Shown here: one piece after another, positions 57,844 to 64,000 of the stretch
How the letters are laid out: every line of letters begins with the position of its first letter
Position numbering within the stretch: the first letter of the stretch is position 1
Source of the DNA: Bacteroidota bacterium
Lineage (GTDB): Bacteria; Bacteroidota; Bacteroidia; B-17B0; Aurantibacillaceae
DNA: 64,000 nt
Reading direction: 5' to 3'
Assembly (NCBI GenBank): GCA_016702705.1
Contig: JADJDM010000016.1
Location: forward strand, 62,001-126,000
The notes under the pieces: model-generated
Database searches by the model: none
What the model was told of the DNA's origin: nothing
The model's input: only the letters and a program-made list of their open reading frames with translations
Made by a program: the position numbers and the translations under genes

Positions 57844-58263
57844 ATGATTTATGTTTGCTATATGATTAAAATCAAATCATACGGTTTGCATTGGAAGAAT
57901 TACGATTTCCCATATTTCAATGAATTTAAGATACATGAAGAGGATATATTAATACTTGAAAAAGCACAAGGGATTTATGTTTTAGAATCGAATTTTAAAC
58001 CAATATATGTTGGGAAGGCTGAAACGCAAAAAGAGATGAAAACATCATTATTTAAGCGGCTAAAAAAACATACCCGTAATCATCACAGAGGTCAATGGAA
58101 TACTTTTAGTTGGTTTGAAATAGATGAAATAGAAGATATAAAGGTTTTGGAAATGCTAATTATTATGTGTTGCAATCCTTCTTTAAATAGACAAACTAAG
58201 ACTAAGCTATCTCAAATAAAAAAACAAAAAACAATAAAACAAAATGAAAATACCATTTTTTAA
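57844..58263 (+). CDS. GIY-YIG-like small protein
   Basis: About 139 residues from the ATG at 57844; an ATG at 57862 is an alternative. It has GIYVLES, then PIYVGKAE (the GIY and YVG halves of the motif), LFKRLKKHTRNHHRG, WNTFSWFEI and a late NPSLNRQ, the pattern of small GIY-YIG nuclease-fold proteins. The catalytic Arg/Glu candidates lie in the RLKKH and E-x-L-I region. It is short for a DNA-repair endonuclease and stands alone. Its end overlaps the next gene by 20 bases. Confidence 0.65.
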   Translation: MIYVCYMIKIKSYGLHWKNYDFPYFNEFKIHEEDILILEKAQGIYVLESNFKPIYVGKAETQKEMKTSLFKRLKKHTRNHHRGQWNTFSWFEIDEIEDIKVLEMLIIMCCNPSLNRQTKTKLSQIKKQKTIKQNENTIF

Positions 58264-59500
58264 AATCATCGCAGTAATTTTTTGCTTCTGTTTTGGAAAA
58301 GCAAATAACGCCATTGCCCAACAATGGGGTACACCTCAAAGTTTTGGCGGAGTTAATCCATTGGTCACTGTTAATTTGAATGACGTTCATTTTCCTTCTG
58401 ATAGCATTGGTTACATAGTTGGTGATAATGGAACTATCTTGGCTACAACTGATGGTGGACTTCACTGGGTAAGTCAGATTTCAGGAACAACAAGCGCATT
58501 AAAAGCGGTGTGTTTTACTAATAATACATCTGGATTTGCTTGTGGCGCAAATGGAACCATATTGAAAACTTCAGATGGTGGAACGACATGGCAATCATAT
58601 CCTACTGGACTTTCAATAACTTTATTTACTATATACAATAATGGTTCATTTGGCATGACTGGAGGAAATGATGGTACCGTTTTGAAAACAATTGATAGCG
58701 GATCAAGTTGGTCAACTGTAGCTACTTCATTCACAGCAACAACAGTAACTTCCATAAGTTTTCCTATTTCAAGCAATACAAATCATTTGTGGGTAGGTAC
58801 TGCTAATCAAACTGTTGGATATACTCTTAATGGTGGTACAAGTTGGATCATGGCTGGCGGTCCTCCAGGGCCTTCTGCTGCTATTAAATCTATACACGCT
58901 AGAAGCTCTAATGATGTTTTTCGTGTGGTAGGTACTAATGTGGAGCGTGGATCTAGTCCGAGTGGTATGTGGAACGTTGAATATCTTGGAAATTCAAATG
59001 CCTTAAACGATATTCATTTTGCTAATCAAACTTCTGTTTATGGGCATGCTGTTGGTGCACTTGGGACAATAATCAAAACGACTAATGGAGGTTCTTCATG
59101 GAATCTGGAAACATCGAATACAACACAGTTTTTACGCTCGGTTTTTATGTTAAGTGGTGTAGAAGGTTTTGCTGTTGGCAATAACGGAACAATTTTATTA
59201 TATCGTGCTGCTACAACTACTAGCATTGAAGATTTCAATTTAAGGGATTCAATGTCAAAAGCTTATCCAAATCCTACAAATAGCCAAATTACGATACCCT
59301 ATTCTTTTTCTGGAAACGAAACTGTTGGGAAAATAACGATTTATGATATTAGTGGTAAATTAATTAAGGAGTTCAAAGTCGATAATACATTTGATAAGCT
59401 AATAATTGAAACTAATGATTTTAGCGCTGGAACATATTACTACAACTTAACAACGAAAATGGGAGTTTCGGACACTAAAAAAATAATTGTAATTAAATAG
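58244..59500 (+). CDS. YCF48/BNR-type beta-propeller protein with T9SS sorting domain
   Basis: 418 residues: a signal peptide (IIAVIFCFCFGKANNAIAQ), then about six repeats of the photosystem-II-assembly/BNR kind (GYIVGDNGTILATTDGG and GFACGANGTILKTSDGGTTWQ). A type A T9SS C-terminal domain follows from about 345 (AYPNPTNSQITIPYSFSG, ITIYDISGKLIKEF, SAGTYYYNLTTK). The aspartate-box repeats (S-x-D-x-G-x-T-W) are clear. It is secreted through T9SS to the surface. Ligand or enzyme activity is unknown. Confidence 0.88.
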   Translation: MKIPFFKIIAVIFCFCFGKANNAIAQQWGTPQSFGGVNPLVTVNLNDVHFPSDSIGYIVGDNGTILATTDGGLHWVSQISGTTSALKAVCFTNNTSGFACGANGTILKTSDGGTTWQSYPTGLSITLFTIYNNGSFGMTGGNDGTVLKTIDSGSSWSTVATSFTATTVTSISFPISSNTNHLWVGTANQTVGYTLNGGTSWIMAGGPPGPSAAIKSIHARSSNDVFRVVGTNVERGSSPSGMWNVEYLGNSNALNDIHFANQTSVYGHAVGALGTIIKTTNGGSSWNLETSNTTQFLRSVFMLSGVEGFAVGNNGTILLYRAATTTSIEDFNLRDSMSKAYPNPTNSQITIPYSFSGNETVGKITIYDISGKLIKEFKVDNTFDKLIIETNDFSAGTYYYNLTTKMGVSDTKKIIVIK

Positions 59501-59540
59501 AAAGTAAAGAAATACCTTGACTGACTGAAAGTGAGGCGCA

Positions 59541-59563
59541 AAAAGGTGGTCTAGCCACCTTTT
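59541..59563 (+). terminator. Hairpin terminator, first of a near-identical pair
   Basis: AAAAGGTGG (59541-59549) pairs with CCACCTTTT (59555-59563), loop TCTAG, then an AT-rich tract. Placed 40 bases after the propeller gene stop. Confidence 0.75.
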
Positions 59564-59565
59564 AT

Positions 59566-59700
59566 TTGCTTTTACCAAAGGCTCTGCATTATCAAACAAA
59601 GTGTGAAACAATTGCTATTATACTATTATTTTGTCCCCCTTTTATTGGTATACTAATAGGGTTCATTATCAACTCGTGCAATAAATACAAATCCAAATAG
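59566..59700 (+). other. Small hydrophobic open frame between twin hairpins (doubtful gene)
   Basis: 44 codons starting at a TTG (59566) with a stretch IAIILLLFCPPFIGILIGFII that would form one membrane helix and a lysine tail. There is no ATG and no promoter. Its flanks are the two similar hairpins. It may be a remnant or chance. Confidence 0.2.
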
Positions 59701-59720
59701 TTTAATTTATTATTAACACA

Positions 59721-59745
59721 AAAAGGTGGCAGAGCCACCTTTTTT
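59721..59745 (+). terminator. Hairpin terminator, second of the pair
   Basis: AAAAGGTGGC (59721-59730) pairs with GCCACCTTTT (59734-59743), loop AGA, then T-run. Arms are nearly identical to those at 59541-59563. Confidence 0.8.
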
Positions 59746-59786
59746 CATTTGTAACAAATGTAACCAACATTTCATTTTCACTACTC

Positions 59787-59794
59787 TATCTTTG
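59787..59794 (+). promoter_or_regulatory. -7 element (TATCTTTG) of the rhodanese cassette
   Basis: Exact TAnnTTTG, 27 bases upstream of the ATG at 59822. No TTG at normal -33 spacing is visible. Confidence 0.5.
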
Positions 59795-59821
59795 TGTCAT
59801 CAAATTAAAAAACAAAAAGTC

Positions 59822-60094
59822 ATGAGTACAATAGAAACAATGATAAAAGAAGGTAAAGCAACCATTATTGATGTAAGATCACATGGTGAATTTATGGGTG
59901 GGCATGTTGCAGGAAGTAAAAACATACCTTTGCAAGAAATTCCAGATAGATTAGATGAATTTAAAAACATGAAGAATATAGTTCTTTGTTGCGCGTCAGG
60001 TAACCGAAGTGGACAAGCAACAGCTTTCTTAAAACAAAACGGAATTGAATGCGAGAACGGTGGTTCTTGGATGGATGTAAATTGTTATTGTTAA
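59822..60094 (+). CDS. Single-domain rhodanese-like sulfurtransferase (first)
   Basis: 90 residues from the ATG at 59822. The frame is open further upstream, but there is no promoter or conserved sequence there. Rhodanese fold signatures are IIDVRSHGEFMGGHVAGSKNIP and the active-site loop CCASGNRS with the catalytic Cys. Single-domain rhodaneses move sulfane sulfur or act as persulfide carriers in the cytosol. It leads a four-gene cassette with a second rhodanese 17 bases later. Confidence 0.9.
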   Translation: MSTIETMIKEGKATIIDVRSHGEFMGGHVAGSKNIPLQEIPDRLDEFKNMKNIVLCCASGNRSGQATAFLKQNGIECENGGSWMDVNCYC

Positions 60095-60111
60095 ACTAAA
60101 AATATAAAGTC

Positions 60112-60420
60112 ATGGGATTATTACAAAAATTATTTGGTTTAGGACCAAAAGTTGATTTAGGAGAATTAATTGCGCAAGGTGCAACTATTGTTGATGTTCG
60201 TTCAAAAGCAGAATATGCGGGTGGACACGTGAAGGGGTCAGTTAATATTCCACTAGATCAATTATCGTATAACTTAAAGAAATTTAAAAGTAAGGAGCAG
60301 GCAATCATTACTTGTTGTGCATCGGGCATGCGCAGTAGCTCAGCAAAAGGGATGTTAAAGTCACAAGGTTATACCAATGTACACAATGGAGGTTCATGGC
60401 ATAATTTAAATCGTTACTAA
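60112..60420 (+). CDS. Single-domain rhodanese-like sulfurtransferase (second)
   Basis: 102 residues. The fold markers are IVDVRSKAEYAGGHVKGSVNIP and the catalytic loop CCASGMRS, followed by a GGSWHNLNRY end. It is similar to its neighbour upstream (GGHVxGSxNIP, NGGSW), so it is probably a tandem duplication. An AAAGTCATG sequence precedes both genes' starts (ATG at 59822 and 60112). It probably acts with the OsmC protein and the exported rhodanese-thioredoxin downstream. Confidence 0.9.
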   Translation: MGLLQKLFGLGPKVDLGELIAQGATIVDVRSKAEYAGGHVKGSVNIPLDQLSYNLKKFKSKEQAIITCCASGMRSSSAKGMLKSQGYTNVHNGGSWHNLNRY

Positions 60421-60437
60421 AAATAATTCATATTAAT

Positions 60438-60890
60438 ATGAGCGCAGTAGAACATAATTACGAAGTATCAGTTGCTTGGTTAACTGATAGAAAAGGAGTG
60501 ATGACATCTCCTGAGTTAACAACTAGTGTTGAGGTAGCAACCCCACCACAATTCCCAAAAGGAATGGATGGTATTTGGTCGCCCGAACATTTATTTGTTG
60601 CATCAGTTAATAGTTGTTTAATGACGACTTTTTTGGCGATCGCTGAGAATTCTAAACTCGAATACATTAGTTTTAAGTCAAAAGCAGTAGGTAAACTTGA
60701 AATGGTTGATGGTAAATACATGATGAGTGAAGTTACTTTGATGCCAGAGATTGAAATTGCAGACGAGCAGCAAAAAGAGAGAGCTGAGCGCGTATTACAA
60801 AAATCAGAATCGAATTGTTTGATTTCGAATTCTGTAAAGTCTAAAATTATTTTTCAACCAAGCATTAAAATTGCGAGCCTAATAATATAA
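60438..60890 (+). CDS. OsmC-family peroxide-detoxification protein
   Basis: 150-residue OsmC/Ohr fold with the two redox cysteines in family position: Cys60 in SVNSCLMTTFLA and Cys127 in SESNCLISNS. These reduce organic hydroperoxides in the family using a thiol donor. Placement in a rhodanese and thioredoxin cassette suggests a role in oxidant or persulfide handling (inference). It lies 17 bases after the second rhodanese. Confidence 0.88.
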   Translation: MSAVEHNYEVSVAWLTDRKGVMTSPELTTSVEVATPPQFPKGMDGIWSPEHLFVASVNSCLMTTFLAIAENSKLEYISFKSKAVGKLEMVDGKYMMSEVTLMPEIEIADEQQKERAERVLQKSESNCLISNSVKSKIIFQPSIKIASLII

Positions 60891-60892
60891 TC

Positions 60893-61632
60893 ATGAAAAT
60901 TAAAATCGCATTGTTATTTATTGTTGCCGTTATTCTTGCTTCTTGTGGAGCAGATAAAAAAAGCGGGGCAAGTGAAAGTTCGACTGAATCAGTTTTGGCT
61001 ACTATTTCAGTAGATGAATTTGAGAAAAAGCTAATTAATTCAGATGTTCAATTAATAGATGTGCGTACTTCAGAAGAATTTAGCGGAGGATATTTGAAGG
61101 GGCGGCTAACATTGATGTTAACTCAACTGATTTTGATGCTAAGATTGCTGCATTCGATAAAAATAAACCTGTAATGGTTTATTGTTTATCAGGTGGACGA
61201 AGTGCAGCTGCCGCAGATAAACTTAGCGAATTAGGTTTTAAGCAAGTGTTTAATATGGATGGCGGGATTATGAAATGGAAATCCGCTAACAAGTCTGTTG
61301 TTACTAATGCTGAAGTAATTTCAAAATCAGGTATGACAATGGATGAATTTTTGAAAGCTGTTTCAGCTGAGAAAAAAGTGTTGGTTGATTTTAACGCGGT
61401 GTGGTGCGGACCATGCAAAAAAATGTTACCTATATTAGAAGCGTTAGCAGAAAACAATAAAGACAAATTTGTTTTAATGGAAGTTGATGCAGATGAAAAT
61501 TCTGCATTAATGGAAGAAATGAAAATTGATGCTATCCCTTATTTACAACTTTACGAAAACGGCAAATTAGTTTGGTCAAACGAAGGTTTTACGGAAGAAG
61601 CGGAAATAAAAAAAGTGTTGGGCTTAAAATAA
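60893..61632 (+). CDS. Rhodanese-thioredoxin fusion lipoprotein, one frameshift
   Basis: Reconstructed as 246 residues: a lipoprotein signal (VILASC, Cys18), a rhodanese domain (about 35-130, VQLIDVRTSEEFSGG, catalytic loop VYCLSGGRSAAAA), and a thioredoxin domain (about 140-246, VDFNAVWCGPCKKMLPILE with the WCGPC redox site and AIPYLQLYENG). The frame breaks in GGGG 61099-61102. Adding one G restores GYLKGAANIDVNSTDFD. An exported, membrane-attached rhodanese fused to thioredoxin would pair with cytosolic members of the cassette. Terminator follows at 61657. Confidence 0.88.
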
Positions 61633-61656
61633 AATTGTGTTGTTGATAAGTGTAGT

Positions 61657-61690
61657 AAACCTCTCTATTCTTGAATAGAGAGGTTTTTTT
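61657..61690. terminator. Strong bidirectional terminator
   Basis: Perfect 14-bp stem, 61657-61670 with 61673-61686 (AAACCTCTCTATTC and complement), loop TT, then T-run. It lies between convergent genes. Confidence 0.93.
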
Positions 61691-61692
61691 GT

Positions 61693-62601
61693 TTAATTAG
61701 TTTGTTTATTACTCTTCTTTCTTTTTTTTTTTATTCGTTTGATGAGAATTATCAAAGCAATCGTTACTATTATAAACGGCCACATGGTAATTAACCAAAG
61801 TGCAAAATTTACTACAGAGCTCCATCCATTGCCGAGTGAGCGTTTCACTCTTTCTGCAAAAGAATCTTCTTCAGGTGCTTTGTAAATAAATTCTTTGTCT
61901 TTGCTTAAATTTAGGGTGAGTGTGCTGTAAGCAATTTGGTCATTAAAGTATTTTAATCTTCCTACTTTGCTTTCAATCTCTTCTTCTAATACACGTATGT
62001 TTTCTTCAATGGCAAGTATATCTTGCACTTTACCTGCTTTCGAAAGTAGTTCTTTGTATCTGTTTAAGTAGGCACGTTTGTTAGCTAATCGTGTTTCAGT
62101 GTCAAAATATTCTTCTGTAACATCTCTTGCATTAATACTTTTGTAAGTTATTTCGTCTTCGCCTTTTTCAATGCTTGTAATTAGTTTTTCAAAATTATTG
62201 GCAGGAATTCTAATTTTAAGATTGTAAGAAATTTGCTCACTATTATTTTGAAGGTCTTCCACTTCATAATAAGCATTCAAACTTTTAATGGTTGCATCAA
62301 TACTTTTTTTAGTTGTTGTTATATCTTTTGTTTTAATAGATATTTCTCCATCTTTAATTATTTTCTTTTTATTAAGCGCTGTTGAGCCTGAATTAAGAAC
62401 TTCTTCGGGTAGGCCATGTTCAAGGGCATCGTCTTTAATTTCTGGAGGAGCAAATTTAACTACATCCATTACTTCATTTGGCGGAGGTGGAGTTAATTCA
62501 ATTTCCATCGCTTTAACATAGCCAATGTCTGCATCATCATTGTTTTGTTTACATGAAATAAGTGTAATAAGTAATACGAGAATTAAAAGTGTAGTTTTCA
62601 T
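61693..62601 (-). CDS. DUF4349 lipoprotein
   Basis: 302 residues: a lipoprotein signal (ILVLLITLISC, Cys17), then DUF4349: a beta strand region (DGEISIKTKDI), coiled-coil helices (TRLANKRAYLNRYKELLSKAGKVQDILAIEENIRVLEEEIES), a final beta part (AYSTLTLNLSKDKEF), and a C-terminal membrane helix (about 270-290) followed by a lysine-rich tail. DUF4349 proteins are widespread in Bacteroidota with no known role. A -7 element TACATTTG (minus strand) precedes the gene. Confidence 0.85.
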   Translation of the reverse strand: MKTTLLILVLLITLISCKQNNDDADIGYVKAMEIELTPPPPNEVMDVVKFAPPEIKDDALEHGLPEEVLNSGSTALNKKKIIKDGEISIKTKDITTTKKSIDATIKSLNAYYEVEDLQNNSEQISYNLKIRIPANNFEKLITSIEKGEDEITYKSINARDVTEEYFDTETRLANKRAYLNRYKELLSKAGKVQDILAIEENIRVLEEEIESKVGRLKYFNDQIAYSTLTLNLSKDKEFIYKAPEEDSFAERVKRSLGNGWSSVVNFALWLITMWPFIIVTIALIILIKRIKKKRKKSNKQTN

Positions 62602-62623
62602 AGCAGTAAATTTTAGTGTTATT

Positions 62624-62631
62624 CAAATGTA
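62624..62631 (-). promoter_or_regulatory. -7 element (TACATTTG, minus strand) of the DUF4349 gene
   Basis: Exact TAnnTTTG on the minus strand, 22 bases upstream of the ATG at 62601. No -33 TTG found. Confidence 0.45.
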
Positions 62632-62728
62632 AATACTAAAACATGCTATGCGTAGTTGCACTTGGCAAGTGGTGAGTGTTAATTGGTAAGTGGAGTCAAT
62701 TTAACTTTTACCATAATTCTATAAACAA

Positions 62729-62765
62729 AAACCGTTACTTCGATGTAAAGCGAGAGTAACGGTTT
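62729..62765 (-). terminator. Terminator of the minus-strand T9SS protein gene
   Basis: AAACCGTTAC (62729-62738) pairs with GTAACGGTTT (62756-62765). On the minus strand it follows the gene ending at 62788 and leads into a T-rich tract. Confidence 0.75.
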
Positions 62766-62787
62766 AAAAAAAATACTTCTTCAATAA

Positions 62788-64000
62788 TTATTTGCTATCA
62801 ATTAGTTGAAGATGCCCTTTGTAGTCGGTAGTTAGGTTTTTAAAATCAGTAGCTTTTATGATGTAATAATAAACACCGTTTGATGACATGTTACCGCTTT
62901 TGTTTTTTCCATCCCATGAGCCAGTTGAACCGTTCCAAGTGTAAACTAAAATTCCCCATCTATCATAAATATTTGCTTCCATTGTAGTAATACCTGAGCT
63001 CTTTACCATAAACAAATCATTAATATTGTCACCGTTTGGTGTAAATACATTTGGTATTTCTATAAATGGTTCAGTAATAACTTCTATACATGTGGTAGCT
63101 GTGTCTTTACATAAGCCTGTTCCAACAATTAAGTTAACGCAATAAGTTCCTATGTTTTCGTACACATGTGTTGGGTTATAAATGGTAGATGCATTTAATA
63201 ATCCTGAAGCTACATCATCAAAGTCCCAAACAATTGTTGGTTTTACCAATCCTGTATCAGCAATAAAATTAATGGGAGTACTTGGTGTTACTGTTGTTCC
63301 AGGGCTTACACTTATTTGTGCTTGAGGCGCAGGACTTACTATTACTGCATTGTTTATTGTTGATGAATCACTACAGCCTTGTGCATTAGTACAAACAACT
63401 TTTACATTATATGTTCCAGCGCTTGCATAACAATTACTAGCGGAAGTGTTAGAGCTTGTATTTCCATCTCCAAAGTTCCAAACTAAATTAGTACATGTTA
63501 CACTGCTGTTTGCATTAAATGTTACACATGCATTTTCGCAAATGGTAGTTACATTTTGTGTAAAGCTAATTGTTGGTTTACTAGTTACTGTTACCACAAT
63601 ACTTGCTCTTGGACTTTCACAAGCACCCGTTCCTTGAGATACATAATATGTTGTTGTTCCTGAGTTAGTTGTTATAGGCGTAGGCGCTGTTGTACTTGAT
63701 GTTCCACCTGTTGCAGCGGTTCCCCACCAGTTTAATTGGCTAGTTCCTGTAGCAGTTAATTGAGCCGCAGTTGCATCCTCGCAATACGAAACATTAACAG
63801 TTGTTGGCGCACTTTGTAAATTAATTATTGAAACTGTAATGGTATCTCTAACACTTTCGCATGTATTTGCATCTGTTTGCGAAACATAATAATCTGTATT
63901 TCCAACAGCATTAGTTGCAGGTGTTGGAGCAACTAAGGAAGAAGTGCCTCCAGTTGAAACAGTGTACCAATTAAGCGTTCCAGTTCCAGTTGCTGTTAAT
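62788..64000 (-). CDS. C-terminal part of a giant PKD/Ig-like surface protein with CHU_C sorting domain (5' end outside window)
   Basis: The frame is open to the window edge; about 404 codons are visible. In protein order: two Ig-like modules of similar design (NWYTVSTGGTSSLVAP and NWWGTAATGGTSSTTAP, each ending TYYVSQ or DYYVSQ), a PKD-like domain (VWNFGDGNTSSNTSASN), another PKD-like domain (IVWDFDDVASGLLNAS), then the CHU_C/type B T9SS domain (IPNVFTPNGDNINDLFMV, IYDRWGILVYTWNG, NGVYYYIIKATD). Such proteins are secreted by T9SS and often act in gliding or adhesion. The Ig-like repeats suggest a much longer protein upstream. Confidence 0.88.
   Translation of the reverse strand, partial: LTATGTGTLNWYTVSTGGTSSLVAPTPATNAVGNTDYYVSQTDANTCESVRDTITVSIINLQSAPTTVNVSYCEDATAAQLTATGTSQLNWWGTAATGGTSSTTAPTPITTNSGTTTYYVSQGTGACESPRASIVVTVTSKPTISFTQNVTTICENACVTFNANSSVTCTNLVWNFGDGNTSSNTSASNCYASAGTYNVKVVCTNAQGCSDSSTINNAVIVSPAPQAQISVSPGTTVTPSTPINFIADTGLVKPTIVWDFDDVASGLLNASTIYNPTHVYENIGTYCVNLIVGTGLCKDTATTCIEVITEPFIEIPNVFTPNGDNINDLFMVKSSGITTMEANIYDRWGILVYTWNGSTGSWDGKNKSGNMSSNGVYYYIIKATDFKNLTTDYKGHLQLIDSK

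Noticed and set aside
1..64000. CRISPR arrays, tRNA or rRNA genes, prophage
   Set aside because: No regular spaced repeats, no cloverleaf patterns, and no phage or transposase motifs were seen.

Overview
The window is a gene-dense, AT-rich stretch of a Bacteroidota chromosome. The assignment rests on several things seen in the sequence. There is a mraZ-to-ftsZ division/cell-wall cluster with a Bacteroidota-type FtsL-like protein. There are four proteins with type IX secretion (T9SS) sorting domains, three type A and one CHU_C/type B. Several upstream regions carry TAnnTTTG -7 elements, typical of the Bacteroidota primary sigma factor, and clear Shine-Dalgarno sequences are mostly absent. The genus cannot be named from the sequence alone. 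I saw no tRNA, rRNA, CRISPR array, insertion sequence or prophage.

Layout. 1-1508: end of an unknown protein gene and a convergent PlsC-like acyltransferase. 1676-17561: the dcw cluster, ordered mraZ, rsmH, ftsL-like, ftsI, murE, mraY, murD, ftsW, murG, murC, ftsQ, ftsA, ftsZ (no murF or ddl), preceded by a four-repeat MraZ operator and closed by a terminator. 17.6-27.2 kb: an inverted-repeat cluster, a LEA14-like lipoprotein, an ECF sigma factor with a membrane partner, a double TonB-CTD protein, a thioesterase, a YfiR-like lipoprotein, a PPP-type phosphatase, a TPR protein, a PorE-like OmpA protein, an HPP membrane protein and a SanA-like protein. 27.1-38.3 kb: two large beta-propeller receptors ending in SpoIIE/PP2C phosphatase domains, on either side of a T9SS adhesin. 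38.3-48.1 kb, nearly all minus strand: GT2, prmA, tpiA, amidohydrolase, CoA-binding protein, MFS transporter, secreted subtilase, lipoprotein and a glutathione peroxidase. 48.2-56.4 kb: YihY/BrkB, an ExbB-ExbD-TonB module with a decayed second TonB gene, gyrB and mdh. 56.4-64 kb: a large palindrome, an unknown helical protein, a GIY-YIG-like protein, a YCF48-like T9SS substrate, a rhodanese/OsmC/thioredoxin cassette, a DUF4349 lipoprotein, and the C-terminal end of a giant PKD/Ig-like protein that runs off the window.

The most striking property is technical or evolutionary. At least eight otherwise well-conserved genes (rsmH, mdh, a glutathione peroxidase, a rhodanese-thioredoxin, a subtilase, a PP2C receptor, a T9SS adhesin, a YfiR-like lipoprotein) are broken by about 13 single-base shifts, nearly all in short homopolymers. 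Undoing them gives a whole number of codons and intact family motifs in every case. I read these as probable sequencing or assembly errors and annotate each locus as one gene.

The best candidate for new biology is the 27.1-38.3 kb locus. Each receptor joins an extracytoplasmic propeller and Y_Y_Y domain to a cytoplasmic PP2C phosphatase in the place where a histidine kinase would normally sit. Secondary points of interest are the palindrome after mdh, the decayed TonB copy, and the duplicated hairpins around 59.5-59.75 kb.
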